DNA of 64,000 nt from Canna indica (GCA_034359265.1 CP136890.1:55049501-55113500); one strand, 5' to 3'. Shown: positions 1 to 12,310, counted from the stretch's first letter. The notes: generated by a model from the sequence alone, not told the origin. A program made the numbers and translations.

Positions 1-764
1 GCTAAAATTCTGCATACTCATGAAAATGCAAGGGTTTGACATGCAATCCTAATCATGAGTATAGAGATATAATTTTAGCTTAAGCATTGAGGTATAACAC
101 TAAGATTTTGAATTTATCAAAGTTATACCTTATTCATGATAATTTGTCAAACTAATCTTTTTCTTCCTAACTAGCCTTCCTAAAATATTTATAACTTGCA
201 AGTATACTTTATAAGTTAAAAAATGAAACCAAATCTACATGCAAGCTATCAAACTAAATAACGAAGAGAAAAACCAAATATCATTTTCAAAATTCAACTT
301 CACTAAATAGCATGGATTCATTTTCATAATAATCATTCATGATAACAAAATGAATTAAGAGATCTCAAAATATGAAATTTTCAAAAGTAAGATCTCCAAC
401 CCTTCCAATTAGTTGAAAACCGAAAGGCCATAATTAGCCTACGATTTAGAACCGCAAGGTTGCTTAGGCCCATTACAGGCCACTTAGGTCTCCGAGGAGA
501 CTGGGAAATCAAAAAATCAAAAATCATTTGAAATATATTAAGAGCGGGGAAAATCAATCAATTTTAAGCATGTATCATGAACTCCAACTATTAATGGATC
601 AATTAAAGTTAAGAGATGATACCAAAACTTTTTAGATGCCAACTTTCATTTCCATAAGCATTTAGGTGGGAATCTTGAAGTTGCAACCATGTAAGGATCT
701 TTCCTTCAATTTCTTGGTCAACTTCAACTCTTCAATTTCCATTACCCTTGTGTGGTGGCTCCCC
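1..764 (-). other. 3' internal part of a copia-type element, non-coding
   Basis: This stretch lies downstream, in the minus-strand sense, of the broken copia gag at 765-2137. It should be element interior leading towards a 3' LTR outside the window. I see no protease, integrase or reverse transcriptase homology on either strand, so the element looks gag-only or has lost its pol. The 420-500 part is less AT-rich than the rest but shows no recognisable gene. Confidence 0.4.
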
Positions 765-2137
765 CTACAAAAGAGCATGAAACTTTTGGTACCCAAATGA
801 CTTTGGGTCCTTGGGGGTTAGATGGCCTAGGAATCGAAAGTGTCCTAGCAACACTTGGATTTCTTTTAAAAGCACACCATGGATAGCATGGCCATAAACA
901 CCACAACAAAAGCAATGTCCATGAAACTTTTTCTTTTCATTTTTAACATGGACATGAGATTTAATGTTAGAATGCTTAACATAGGAGGCATGATGAGCAT
1001 GGGTATTCTTAGATGAACCATTTTTATTTTGAGCATGAGGTTTAAATGTGGAATGTCTAACATGAGAATGATGATGAACATTGGCATTCTTTATATAGGT
1101 ATTTTTTATTCTAGCGTTCTTAGGAGATGAAACATTTTTTAATTCATTTACTTTCCTATTCAAGAAAGTAATCTCACTTTTTAATTCATTCATGGATTTA
1201 TGCAATGCATGTAATTGAAATTTTAACATGCAATTCTCATTTTCTAAATTGTTATTTTTAAGCTTCAAATCCTTGAGCTCAAGTTCTATATTATCATGGC
1301 ATGAATCAAATGACCTAGATTTCAATTTTTCATTTTCTACAAATGAGAATTAAGCATCTCATTTTCCTTTTTCAACCTTTTATTTTCTTTATCTTTTCTA
1401 ACAAGCAAGGCATATATTTTTTGACATTCCTCAACTAGTTCTTCATATGACATATTGAATGAACTAGAAGAACTAGTACTATCATAATCATTATTATAAC
1501 TAGAAGGGAAAGAGTGTACCTCATCATTTATACTCATGAGGCAAACCTTTGAAGTAGCTTCATAGTCATTGTAAGAGGATGCTTCATTTGAATGAGATGA
1601 TGATGTAGAAGCTTTTGACCTCTTCTTTGCCTTGTTTTTCATGGTAGGGCAATTCTTCTTCACATGCCCTTTTTCTTTGCATGCATGGCACACTACCTTC
1701 TTTTTTTGGCTCTTGGAGCTACTCCTTTGACTAGAAGAGCTATGAGCATCAAAACCAAGATTAGTAGTAGGTGAGTGACCATTGTCATCACCACCTTCAT
1801 TAAAAGTGTCAATCTCTTCGGTTTTGGCATAATTATATAAAACATTTAAAGTGGCCCATAAGTCATAAGCCGAACAACAATGCATGACTTTATCTAGGAT
1901 GCCATTTGGTAAAGCGCAAAGAATATAATTCATGGCATCTCCATTATACTTAAACATTTTTTTATCTAATTCACTCCAATCATGCATATCATCCTTAGGT
2001 TCAATGAATTCCCAATGTAACATGTTAAAGACACCAAAATATTTAGTCTTTAAATAAGTGTACATCCTATATTTCTAAATACCAAAGTTTGAGTCATCGA
2101 ACCTAGGAGGTGAAGACACTACCGACTCTAGAGCCAT
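765..2137 (-). pseudogene. Ty1/copia-type gag polyprotein, broken
   Basis: The minus-strand reading starts at ATG 2137-2135 (MALESVV, then PPRFDDSNF), the usual start of plant copia gag proteins of the UBN2 class. It continues into a conserved gag core (DMHDWSELDKKMFKYNGDA, then ALPNGILDKVMHC and AYDLW). A CCHC zinc knuckle, CHACKEKGHVKKNC, lies near 1650-1690 and should bind the element RNA. A charged, probably coiled-coil stretch follows, then a His-rich segment and a second Cys motif (CFCC..GH) near 890-930. The gene is dead. Codon 21 is an in-frame TAG (2077-2075) where a Trp is expected, the frame shifts near 1330, and a further shift precedes the C-terminal part near 800. The PBS and LTR lie immediately upstream in the correct order. 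The lineage within copia is uncertain, SIRE-like at best. Confidence 0.85.
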
Positions 2138-2190
2138 TTCAAGATCGAGACTAGATGTAGAGGAGACGGTGAAATCTCAATTTACGACCC

Positions 2191-2202
2191 GCTCTGATAC
2201 CA
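2191..2202 (-). other. Primer binding site, tRNA-iMet type
   Basis: On the minus strand this reads TGGTATCAGAGC, complementary to the 3' end of plant initiator tRNA-Met. It sits two bases inside the LTR that begins at 2205. It primes minus-strand DNA synthesis of the copia element and fixes the LTR boundary. Confidence 0.9.
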
Positions 2203-2204
2203 AA

Positions 2205-3748
2205 TGTTGTCGAAATGGCAACACTAGAGGGGGGTGAATAGTGTGTTACTAAATTAATTAGCCTAAATTCAATTTTAGTCGTTTCTCAAATCGTTTAGGC
2301 AATTTACGATTGAATGATTTGATGTGGAAGCGATAATGCGATATAAATAATTTAAGCACAAGCAACAATAAATAACAATGCTAACACAGTAATTTATAGT
2401 GGTTCGGCCCCAATGCCTACTCCACTACCTAAGCACCAAGCTTAGGATTTCCAAACTAGTTTAACTAGATTAATTTGGTTTCCCTTACACAGAGGACTTT
2501 GACTCGAAGAGTCTCACTCTCGACCTAAGGCACTTCCACACCCGGAAGTCTCCGCCTTCTTACCGAGAGCACTATTCCACCTCAACCCTAAGGGACAACT
2601 TACTTAATCCTAGTAAAACTACTTTTACACAAGTGGCTTTACACCTTCACAACAAGGTAACCACTTTCACACAAGAAGACCTAACACCCGGTCTTCGTAC
2701 AAACCCAAATCAAAGAAAAATAGTTCAAATAACAAATAAAAATTACAATGAAAAGAGCTTAGAAATAAAACCAAGATTAAATGCTCTTTTCAATCCTTCA
2801 GAACCTCCAACTCGCCCAGTCGTAGAGCTCGAATTGAAATCCGAGTTGAGGAGCAGTTGGCGCATGAGAAAATATTTGCAAAAATAGCATAACGCGCTTG
2901 ATCAATCTCTAGAAGGCTCAAATCTTCCTTTTAATTGCTTAATAAAATTTGTAGAAGTCAAGGAAGAAGATAGAAAGGAGTTAGATGGGGTATATTTATA
3001 CCCACACGAAGAAACGACAGCTCAACGGATAGATACTATCCGTTGTAGACGCTCGGTCGATTGGTTGGTCCACCGACCGATCGACCGCCAATGCGACTGC
3101 TGCCCTCTTCTCTTTGTGCGGTCAACTGACGGGTCGACTGCCCAGACTCAAAAACTACGATCCTCAATTCGGTCGACCTGCATCGGTCGACCGATGCAGG
3201 TTTGCGTCTTCAGCGAATGCAGGTCGGTCGACCGACAGAGCTACTGCACATTTTGGGCTTTCATCGGTCGTCCGCCCGGTCGACTGAAGTAGCTTATGCT
3301 GCTTTTTACCTTCGGTCGGTCAATCGACCGGTCGACCGACGTAGCCTTTACGATGGCTACTGCCACTTTTTACCTACATTCGGTCGATCGCTTGGTCGAC
3401 CGAATCTAGGCTGAATTTTTTTTCTTCAGCCTTCTTCTTCCGCGCTTCGTTTGTGGGTTCCGGCTTTCAACGAGCATCAACTTGGAGAGCTTTCTATATG
3501 ATCTTTGGACTCGTCCAATGCGACTTTGGTGCACTCGATGATCTTCGAGAAATTTCCGCGACGAACCCGAGCGCGACGATCAATGTCCTTTCGATTTGTC
3601 GATTTCTCTGATTTATCCGATCGAGGACATCGAACGCTAACTGATATGGAACCTGAAAGATTTCTTAGTAAAATATTAGTTTCATGTTTGTTATCATCAA
3701 AACCAAGATTAAGAGATTAAGACCAATGTTCAAAACCTAAAGCCAACA
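2205..3748 (-). mobile_element. LTR of the copia-type element
   Basis: The element end abuts the PBS. The block starts TGTTG at 2205 and closes with the inverted match CAACA at 3744-3748, giving a 1544 bp LTR. This is the 5' LTR of the minus-strand element; the 3' LTR is outside the window, so no target duplication can be checked. The inner part contains an array of GGTCGACCGA-type words (3050-3412). The small open frames inside, near 2633 and 3065, lack any family resemblance and are not genes. Confidence 0.8.
3050..3412. repeat. Array of GGTCGACC / CGGTCGACCGA words in the copia LTR
   Basis: Within about 360 bp the word GGTCGAC or its close variants (CGACCGATCGACCG, GGTCGACCGA, CGGTCGATCG) recurs more than ten times, interspersed with diverged 50-70 bp units. 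The words are self-complementary, so the array can pair with itself. It is far richer in CpG than its surroundings. Confidence 0.7.
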
Positions 3749-6700
3749 AGTTTCTCCTTATTTATCCTTGTGCACATTTATCTTGTGTAATGCCTTGATA
3801 TTTATTCTTTCTCATTTTTGCCAATACAAAAAATTGATTTTTGTCTATTAAATATTTCAGGAGTTGTAGATTCTGGAGATTTTGCTTCTCTAGTATATCT
3901 TTGGAACCCATTGACAATAGTCACTTGCATGGGATCATCTACATCACCCATTGATAATTTAGTGGTCATCATGGCAATCTATGGAGCTTGCTCAAGTAAT
4001 TCCAAGCCTCTTTCCTCTGTATTTTGATCATCTATTCGCAAACTAAATCGATCAAGTAATTCCAAGCATATAAAATTTTGATCATCTATTCTCAAACTAA
4101 ATCGATATGTATTTTGATTTAGTGTTCGTCACATACTTTTAAGAATTATTTATACTTCTTATTTTCTGAAGTGTTTTTTCATTAAATTCTAAGTGGTAAA
4201 GTTATATCACATGATGTGGAATTGGAAGAAAAGGATATCAGCCCAAACAAATTAAGCAAGAGAGATTAATTCAAAAAAGTAGCATTTGGAGAAGGGAATG
4301 AAGAACTTAGAATTTACTTCAGAGGATAAATGTAAACATAATATGTCAGATACATACATATTTCTTAAGTCTATAAATATGTCAGAGGATAAATGTGTTA
4401 TTTTGAGCATGTCGATGTCTATAAACTGATAATATGATAATTCCAGTATGTGCTATCATTTATGTATATATTTCTTAAGTCTTTTGCAATTCTAGCTTCT
4501 GAATGTACTTGGGTGTTGATGTAGGTTGTAATTGGCATGGATGTTACTACTTCAGAGAATTATGTAATGACAAGGATAAGACAGAGAATTTTACTCAGAG
4601 GGAAACTATGGTAAGCTTTTATGGTATGCTTTTTGTTATTTTTTAATCAGAGGGAAACTCTAGCTTAATTTATTATTTATAATAGTTGGTAAGCTATCTC
4701 TCATCAGAATCAACAAGCAACTATGTATTTTCCTCATTGCTTTTATTCCAAGTCTTTGGTTTGCACCAAGAACCTTTAACTTGAACTTGTTGAATTAACC
4801 CTATATTCAGTATGACGTAACCCTATAAAAGGGATACATCATACTGAATGCTACTAACCATTAACTTGTTGAATTAACTTGAACCTTCAACTTGTTGAAC
4901 TTGTTGAATTAACCCTATAGAAGTATATAGTGTAGCCCTTATATTTTCAATAAATTAACAATGCTATCATAGAGAAATAGAAAAATACCATTTAATCTTT
5001 CAAGACCATAAAAATCCTATGATACAGAAGGAATGAGTCCAAAGGTTGAGATTGAAACAAAATCTTATATAAATTCTTTATATACTTTCAATTTTTCCTA
5101 AGGTTCAAGTTACTACAATTAACTACTGTCTTAAAAGGTATGCCTTCCATTTCAATCACAAGAATCAACTATAATATCATAAGAGCTGCAAATTGAAGAA
5201 ACCTCGCAAATGAACCATGTTAACAATCAATGATACAGCAATTGCATAGTTCAAAAAGACAATTGTGGCAGCATATTGACAATAGATCAGGTTGAGTTTC
5301 TCTCTTCATAAAAGTTTTAGTCAACTTGTACTTATAAGCAGCCAAAGGGCATTGTTCAAATTAAAATCCAAATGCAGGTAAAACATGAGGCAATCATGAA
5401 TCAAACAAATTAGACAGAATCAGAATTCACGAGTTAAATATATTTAAGAACAAATTTCCACAAAGAAATCACAACTACTACTAGAATGGTGTTTCTTGTG
5501 CTGAAATGTGCCTTCTTCAGACAAAAAAAAGCAGATGGTTACAAACAATAATGACCAAATTCTTGTTTCCTTAGATATTGTGTAGGATGATGCATTCAAT
5601 GCTATGAAATATGCATTGCAATGCTATGAAAAAGTTGTCATTGCAATGCTATTGTGTACTGATCTTGTCCGATTATGTCCAAATTTTAGTAGCTGATCAA
5701 TAGTAAGAAAATACAAATGAAGCAGCTTGAGTGGGAGAGATGGCTGATGCGAGTATTGAACTGCCCATGCTAGAACAAAAGTGCCCTTCACAATCCACCC
5801 ATGTGTAGGGGCAAACTGGTGGAGGAGAGTGTTACAGGTGACAGGATCAAGCTAGAAGATAGAATTGAGAATGAGGATGACAATATGAAGCAAAACACAA
5901 ACGCAAAATTATTTATTCTCTATATCAGAAAGTCTTACTACAAATCATATCAAGGCACCTTACAAGAGAGTTATTTATACTAAAGATTACACAACTTCTT
6001 TCTTCTTTCAACAGACTAAACTTCTCCAGCTACCTAACTGAAATAGCTCTGCTAACAGAGAGCATGTTGCCACTTGCCAGTTCTGTCAAAACACAGACCC
6101 ATCTGTTTCTCTATCGGTGATAGGTGGTGAGGTAGTTGTCCATTATTGCACAGTGTTTCTCCTTATTAGGGAATGGAAATGGAAACTCTTCTTAGCTCTT
6201 TCTCAACCCTGTCACGTAAACAACTACTTCCGATCGCACAAATTGACAAATTGTGTTGATCAATGCATGGTGGTGAGGTAGGTGTCCATGCTACTTAGAT
6301 TGATATATGTAAAGTTTGGCATTTAATGTGTCATGTGAAGGAATGGAAGATTTTTAAATTATGAAGCTGAGAAAACAAATGGCACAATTGGCAGATATCA
6401 TGATCAAAATTAGAGAAAATTATGAAGCTGAGAAAAGTCTCCAGCAGCGAGCCTTCTTAGCTTGCTCCTATCATTAGCTTCTACTTCTTCTTCCATCATT
6501 AGCAATAGGTTTCTCTTCTTCTTATTAATTCTTAGCATCCATAGAATGAAATATTTGTGGATTGCATCAAGCAAAAGCTGTGTTTGATTAGATTTCTCAT
6601 TTGTTGTTCGTTGTTACTTTTAGTATATTGATAAATGAAGCATGCTATAGATGACTTGCAATTCCTTTAGTTTGAAGATGCTAATTATAACTTGCTTTGT

Positions 6701-7505
6701 AATTTACCTGTAGCTTTTGTTTCCATTTAATTAACACATCAATTTATATGGGTGACTTCATTCTCATCAAATGCTTGGAGTTGTTCATTCTCATCAATTT
6801 ATATGGGTGACTTAATGTTAGCTGGGTTTTGAGCTGGTTTATCCATTTATATGGTTGACAATTATTCAAGTCTCAACCCATCTGGATGTTGTTCATTTCA
6901 CACTTCTCCTGAATCTATTATCTATAAAAGATGTTTAATGTTATTTAACCAATATGTTACTTAGAGTTTCTTGAGGATTGTATACATTAAAATGCATCCT
7001 CCAAGACATTAAATCTGTTTGCTCTTATTTCGTATGTTTATTGAAAAAAAAGAAAAAAAGAAAAATGTTGTCTTGGTCAAAAAGTGGTGGTTCTAAATGG
7101 TTAGTGGACGATAGCATATCATTGGTGGACGATAGCATCTCATTGGTTAATATTGCCCTTCCTATGCAATTGTTTCAAACGAAACTTTATTGTCTGGCTT
7201 CATAAGACAATAATGACAATGGTAGTTGATAAGACAATAATGACAATAGAGTCTAAACTGTCCGTATTCACAAGTATTTTGATATGACCTTTTAATAGAT
7301 GCTTAAACAGGTTTTGATGCAATCCAAACATATAGTGCTTCTAGATATTAACTATTTGAAATATGTGAGTTGATTCACATATTTGTCCCTTTCCATCCAT
7401 AGAATGAGATATATTCAAGTGTCTGATATTTATTTGTTTGTTTTGTATACTAATGCTACTAATATTTGTGCAGGCAGAGATCATAATGAAAAAAGAAAAG
7501 AAAAA
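3749..7505. other. AT-rich stretch without a recognisable gene
   Basis: I see no coding region of known family here. Short open frames exist (for example 3818-4027, 5801-5983 and 6978-7205) but show no domain or motif. The words TCAGAGGATAAATGT (near 4319 and 4383) and ATTTATATGGGTGACTT (near 6743 and 6796) are locally duplicated. It may be interior of the CACTA-like element whose end is at 10522, but its left end was not found. Confidence 0.4.
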
Positions 7506-7566
7506 GTAGTAGTAGTAGAAGAAGAAGAAGAAGAAGAGGAGGAGGAGGAGGAGGAGGAGGAGGAGT
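7506..7566. repeat. Trinucleotide microsatellite (GTA/GAA/GGA)n
   Basis: A purine-rich run of GTA, then GAA, then GGA triplets covers about 60 bp. It would read as a poly-Glu tail in one frame, but no gene supports that reading. Confidence 0.9.
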
Positions 7567-8881
7567 AACCATGTTTTTTTCCTGGAAAATAATGCTACTC
7601 CTGGATAATAATGCTACTAGAGCAGTAGCCATGTTACATGATAAATTTCTGGTGACTAACTTTTTGCTAAGTAGAACTCAGAGTCATTGCTTGAAAGGTG
7701 AGTAATCTTAGATGTTACCTTGCCCTCATTAGTTCATAGTTTTCCTGATAGTATCTTATGGCAAGGACTAGTGTTCTTGACAGCAGTATATCATTACATG
7801 CAGACATGCAGTGTATGCATGGTAGCTTCTCCATTCTGCCTAAATCAGCAAATGAGGGAAGGGCACAACTTCTCATCAGATTACTGTATCATCAATCAGG
7901 GCATGAGTTATTTTGGCCAAGGTGTTATACTAATTTAGAGATGCTGATATGCCCATATAAAGGCATGAGAGTTCTGCTTATGCACAATGACAGGTTCAGT
8001 ACATATAACACCAAAATGCTCTTTGAGAAACCTGGATCCCTGCTTTTGATAGTGCATTCATGGCATCAAGGCCTGGAGTTGGTTCGTATGACAGGAAACC
8101 AATTCCATCTTCCACTCATCGACATTAAGATTCTTGACATTAAGAAAGATGCCTTCAGTATGGAATGCATGGTGTAGTATGCAAAATTAATAGACATTCT
8201 GTTGAACTGTTTTTCTTTATCTCTTCTCTTTTTCATTTAGTTTATTCTTTTCCACTATTTGAGGTGATTTTAATCTTATATGCCAAAATTCACATTATAG
8301 GAAAATGTTTATGCAAGTTTACAACTAAATGGTTATGGTTAAGAGGAAACTTGCTTTTCTTTTCCCTTCAAAGTTAGCAAAGATCACAAAGGAGAGTTCT
8401 GGGGCATCAACTTTCTCTACTGTATAAGATAGACAATATTCTGACATAATTATCATGTGGACTTCATGGTCTAATCTTCTATAGTTTGGCACTGCAATAA
8501 TGTAAATATAACCTACTACAGTTTCTTCTATCAGTCAATGTTCAATCGAATCTCTCTATATTTCCTCAATTTATGTGTGCTTCCAACAGTTTTCATTTTT
8601 GTCTTGTGCTTCCATATGTAGACCTCCATTATACTGTTGAATATAATTTAAAGATTGAAGATATTTCATTAAATTACAACTATAAGATTGTTTTTCATTT
8701 ATATTTCTGTGACAGCAGCATATTTATACACACATATTCAAGAATAGCTATGCCATGGAGATATACCCTTTTAACCTATAATTTTTTGATATTTTACAAG
8801 CCTGGCATCTCTGTTATATAAGTGATATTTACTATTCTATATGTCATTTCACTCTCATGACATGGTTTTCCATAATTGCAG
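7567..8881. other. Stretch with one longer open frame of unknown nature
   Basis: The plus strand is open from 7758 to 8177 (139 codons). The translation (for example MHNDRFSTYNTKML and HSWHQGLELVRMTGNQ) has no motif I recognise. It overlaps a second open frame and lacks a clear start context. It could be a captured exon like its right-hand neighbours, or chance. The rest is AT-rich and featureless. Confidence 0.25.
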
Positions 8882-9320
8882 AAGCACGCATTGATTTAGG
8901 AAAGAATGAAATTGATAAAGAAGTTGTCAAGAAGGTTAGCTCTATATTCTTTTTGTTGATTTACTATCAATTTAACAAAAGAAAATGAAATATTCATTGT
9001 GTCAATTTTTTTACTGTGCTTATGCTTCTTTTGAAGGTGTGGGATAGAATAGGTCCAGGAATTTCCAATCAGTTTGATGCACCTGTCACAGTTCCTGCAA
9101 TTGCACCACGTCCCCTTGTTTATTTATTTAAATTGTTTTACTCTACACAAGTACTATATTCTTATTGACTAATTTGGTTTTTTGGTACTAATAGGTGCTG
9201 AAGATCCTCGTTGCCCTATTTTAGGTTTAGAAGTTCCTGTTTCAAAGGCATCTGAGGTATATGAAGAGGCTAATTGTCCATAAAACTTTAAGGTTAGAGA
9301 ATTTGTGAAGTCAGTATCCA
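8882..9320 (+). pseudogene. Plant alpha/beta-hydrolase gene fragment
   Basis: Three exon-like blocks match the C-terminal third of plant alpha/beta-hydrolase superfamily proteins (dienelactone-hydrolase-like). Block 8882-8934 reads EARIDLGKNEIDKEVVKK and has AG before it and GT after it. Block 9037-9117 reads VWDRIGPGISNQFDAPVTVP, then AIAPRPL. Block 9195 onwards reads AEDPRCPILGLEVPVSKASE, then VYEEANC. The join between blocks two and three no longer keeps frame, and the usual LLILNG segment is missing. An in-frame TAA at 9281-9283 stops the third block just before NFKV. No upstream exons carrying the nucleophile region are visible. Intron positions resemble a genomic copy, so this is a captured or decayed genomic fragment, not a processed pseudogene. 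Its position 1.2 kb inside a CACTA-type end favours capture. Confidence 0.65.
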
Positions 9321-9468
9321 CTTACTAGACTACCTTATTATGTTCAGCCAATAGAATCTAGTTCATGCTTGTAATTGTTTGCTTTTAATTTTGTGAAGAA
9401 GCTAGTTCTCAATGCTGGTAAGAAATAGAAACATAATCCATATATCACAATTACTCAAGTAGTGAGTT

Positions 9469-9678
9469 TTGAAGCTCATTCTGGTTGAAATAACTATCGA
9501 CATGTACATTAAAAGGAACCAGCTAGATGCTGGATTCCCACTTTTTGAAAGTGAGTCTCTCAAATGGCCTGGTTTTGTTGAATTTGATGATGTGAATGAA
9601 AAAGTTTTGACATACTCGGCACACAGGATGGGTAATGAATGCATATATTATCTGTTTGCTGAAATGATGCACTCTTAA
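9469..9678 (+). pseudogene. Second gene fragment (LKWPGFVEFDDVN block)
   Basis: The plus strand contains FESESLKWPGFVEFDDVN, then EKVLTYSAH, a well-formed protein-like block about 40 residues long. I have a weak memory of a similar block in an uncharacterised plant protein but cannot name it. Sequence on either side (SFEAHSG to the left, stops to the right) does not extend it. It lies next to the alpha/beta-hydrolase fragment in the same orientation, although the two should belong to different genes. Confidence 0.35.
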
Positions 9679-10273
9679 ACAAGTCATTTTTCTTGCAGCA
9701 AAAGGCACATAATTGTAACTCTCAATCCAATTTAGTTAAGAGATCTCTTGTACATCATGAGAAAATTACCTTCAAGTAAAGCCATTATATTACTTCTTAA
9801 ATCGATAAGCTTAATTTGTAAATACTTTGTTTTTATTATTATTGCTGAACAGAGATCATCAATCAATGAGTCGGGAGCTTAAAATGGAGTACAATAAGTT
9901 GGAGAAAAATGACAAGCTTAGTTTGTGGCTGGACAATATTACAAGTAAAGACAATCCACATAGTTTTCTTTTTTTCATAGGTACTTCATGTTTAGTTGAA
10001 GCAAAGTAGTTTTTGGTTTGCAAAATATTATTTGATTTTTGTACTATCATTTTTATGAAATAATGAATGTTGGAATAGTACTTGATTTAATTTTATAACA
10101 ATATTTAATTGTAAAGGACGACTTCAATTGTTATTTTTATCCCAATTTTTATGGACGCTATTTGATATTTAGAGATTTAATTATATATTTATATATCTAT
10201 ATACATATATCATTTATAATTTAATTTAATTAATAATTATTAAATATATAATTAATTAAAAGCTATAATTAAT

Positions 10274-10522
10274 ACGGGCACCGGGTAATTAATACCCAGC
10301 ATCATTAAGAGCGTCGGGTAATTAATACCCGGCGCTATTAATGAGGGCGTCGGGTAATTTTTAACCGGCGTTCTTTGGGATGTCGGTTTTATTTTTTATT
10401 CATTCCTTGTTTTTTACGAAGAAATCAGCGCAATCAAATACGCCTAAAAATTTATTTTGACTCTAAAAAATTATCTGTTTTTAAAGGAATAGGCACTGGT
10501 TTTTGCAAAGTTTCCTGTAGTG
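10274..10522. mobile_element. Terminus of a CACTA-type DNA transposon with subterminal repeats
   Basis: The block ends TTTCCTGTAGTG at 10522; read inward on the minus strand this is CACTACAGGAAA, the hallmark terminus of plant CACTA transposons. Inside it is a cluster of subterminal units built on CGGGTAATTAATACCCGG (10274-10387), with GCGTCGGGTAATTAATACCC nearly palindromic. Such clusters bind the transposase in this superfamily. The three bases after the end (ACA) would be one copy of the target duplication. The opposite end was not found between 3749 and 10274, so it is missing or lies outside the window. Confidence 0.75.
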
Positions 10523-11164
10523 ACAGCAAGCCAATTGGTCAGTCATAATTTTTTTTTTTGTTTGGACTTGGTCTACAAATTCATATCAAAATTCATTATC
10601 ATTAAACTAATGAGCCTTGTTATATTAACTTATGTTCAAAATCTGAACCATAAGATGTGCTTCTCACGCAGAATAACAACGATGTAGAATACTAAGAATA
10701 TAAGTAAGTGCATATAACATAAATATATAATCTTTTCTCCTATTTCTTTTGAGCTCTTATTTATTTTACTCACATAATGATATGATTAAAATTAAAATAT
10801 ATCCAACTCCTAGAACCATAACAGTAAGGTAAAGAATATTGTTTAAACTAACCACCATAGTTATATGGTAAATCATAAAACAAACATGCATTGCCTCTAT
10901 CGAGTAATTCACAATAACATTGACTTGCCTGTCATGTGCAACAATTAATAAGCGTGAACTGGCTTTCCTTTATTAAGCTTGATGTTTGATCATGTATCCA
11001 ACGAAACTACCCATGCTTAACAAATCAATAAATGACAGAAAGAGCATGTAGAGCAGGACAATATAATGCATCAAGCTGGGGTATGGGGAACGAACCTACC
11101 AACTACCAAGCTTTGAATAACAATAAATCTCTGTCAACCCCTCATTAGGTGTATACTTCACATA
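10523..11164. other. Spacer without recognisable features
   Basis: This is AT-rich sequence between the CACTA-type end and the copia LTR. Both strands are interrupted by stops and no motif stands out. Confidence 0.6.
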
Positions 11165-11489
11165 TGATTTAGTGTGGGTGGGGGGAGGGTGTAAGCTGGA
11201 GTGAAGAAAGAAGACGAAGAAAGCCGGGTCGGTAATAACTACCGCAGGGCACAAAAGACCAAAATGCCATTTATTTCTATTTTTTAGCTTGAATAAGTCG
11301 TGAGGGCAAAAGTGTAATCTTGCATTCTTTTTCAAATTCGAACATATAAATAGGTGTTAACAGACTATTTCGAGAATTAAGCTCTCTGTAAATTTTCTTT
11401 GTTTTCCTCCAGTTTAATGAAACATCACCTATGGCGATTCTTTCTTGATTCAACTGTGGACTCCATTGCCAAGCTTTCAAATTCTATCA
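11165..11489 (+). mobile_element. Short 5' LTR of a copia-type element
   Basis: The right boundary is secure because the PBS TGGTATCAGAGC follows directly at 11490, and the LTR ends in TATCA. A TATA-like ATATAAATA lies near 11343. The left boundary at TGATTTAG (11165) is a guess from matching it with the TCA end; it gives 325 bp, a normal length for Ale/Retrofit-type copia LTRs. No matching 3' LTR was seen. Confidence 0.55.
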
Positions 11490-11501
11490 TGGTATCAGAG
11501 C
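11490..11501 (+). other. Primer binding site, tRNA-iMet type
   Basis: TGGTATCAGAGC lies exactly at the LTR end, complementary to the initiator tRNA-Met 3' end. It fixes the orientation of the downstream gag. Confidence 0.9.
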
Positions 11502-11519
11502 TAGACGCATAGGGGTGAA

Positions 11520-12310
11520 TTGCGATCTTTGATTCATCTCAAAGCGATCAAAGCTATGGCGAGGAATAAGCGTTCGCAGTCAGCTAGATCAGTGGTTGTG
11601 GAATCGAGGAATAATTCGGAGAGCCGATCGACTCCCGAAATGCAAAGCTATGAGGACGATCCCTATCAAATTCACGAAAGCGATGCACCAGGTATCTTTC
11701 TGGTATCTGTGAAATTAGTAGGTCACGAAAATTTCTTACCGTGGCGAGAGTTGATGAAAATATCCCTATCTGCTAAGAACAAATTAGGGTTTGTCAATGG
11801 TACTTTGCCTATGCCGGACCAGTTCTCCATTGTTTGGAATCTAGACAAGATGCAACGACCTTGTAAGGTCTTGAATACTTCAATCCATAGATCCTGAATT
11901 GACCACAAGCGTCATCTATGCTGGTACTGCTGCGAAAATGCGGTCCGACCTAGAAGATAGGTTTGGGAAGAGTAATGAACCACACATATTTGAACTACAA
12001 CAACAAATCTGTAACATGAAGCAAGGAAATACAAGTATCGCAGTGTATTTTACAAAATTGAAGGCTTTGTGGGATGAATTAAATGCTGTGGACCTTGACA
12101 GGGATTGTACATGTGATCGGGGGAAGATGAAATTGAGACAGTTTCTCATGGGATTGAATGAATCCTACATGAGTGTAAGAGGGCAGATGTTGTTAATGAA
12201 ACATTTGCCTGGCATTAATCAAGCGTACTCTTTGCTAGAACAGGAGGAATCCCAGAGAAAGGTTGGTGTTCAATCAGCTGGAGGGTTGCATCGAGTTGCG
12301 GTTGAGGGTG
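11520..12310 (+). pseudogene. Ty1/copia gag (gag_3 plus UBN2 type), broken
   Basis: The reading opens with an N-terminal basic part (MARNKRSQ). The copia gag_3 signature follows (HESDAPGIFLVSVKLVGHEN, then FLPW and SAKNKLGFVNGTLP). The UBN2-type core comes next (YAGTAAKMRSDLEDRFGK, then FELQQQICNMKQGNTSIAVY, LKALWDEL and FLMGLNESYMSVRGQ). The protein would coat element RNA. A frameshift near 11850 and a TGA where Trp is expected (RSW, near 11873) break it. No zinc knuckle is reached. Near 12300-12312 the sequence switches abruptly to gypsy pol, so copia protease, integrase, RT and RNase H are absent. Family order in real copia elements (integrase before RT) excludes this being one continuous gene. 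Confidence 0.8.

Noticed and set aside
9402..9708. Minus-strand open frames opposite the LKWPGFVEFDDVN block
   Set aside because: They are shadows of the plus-strand protein-like block.
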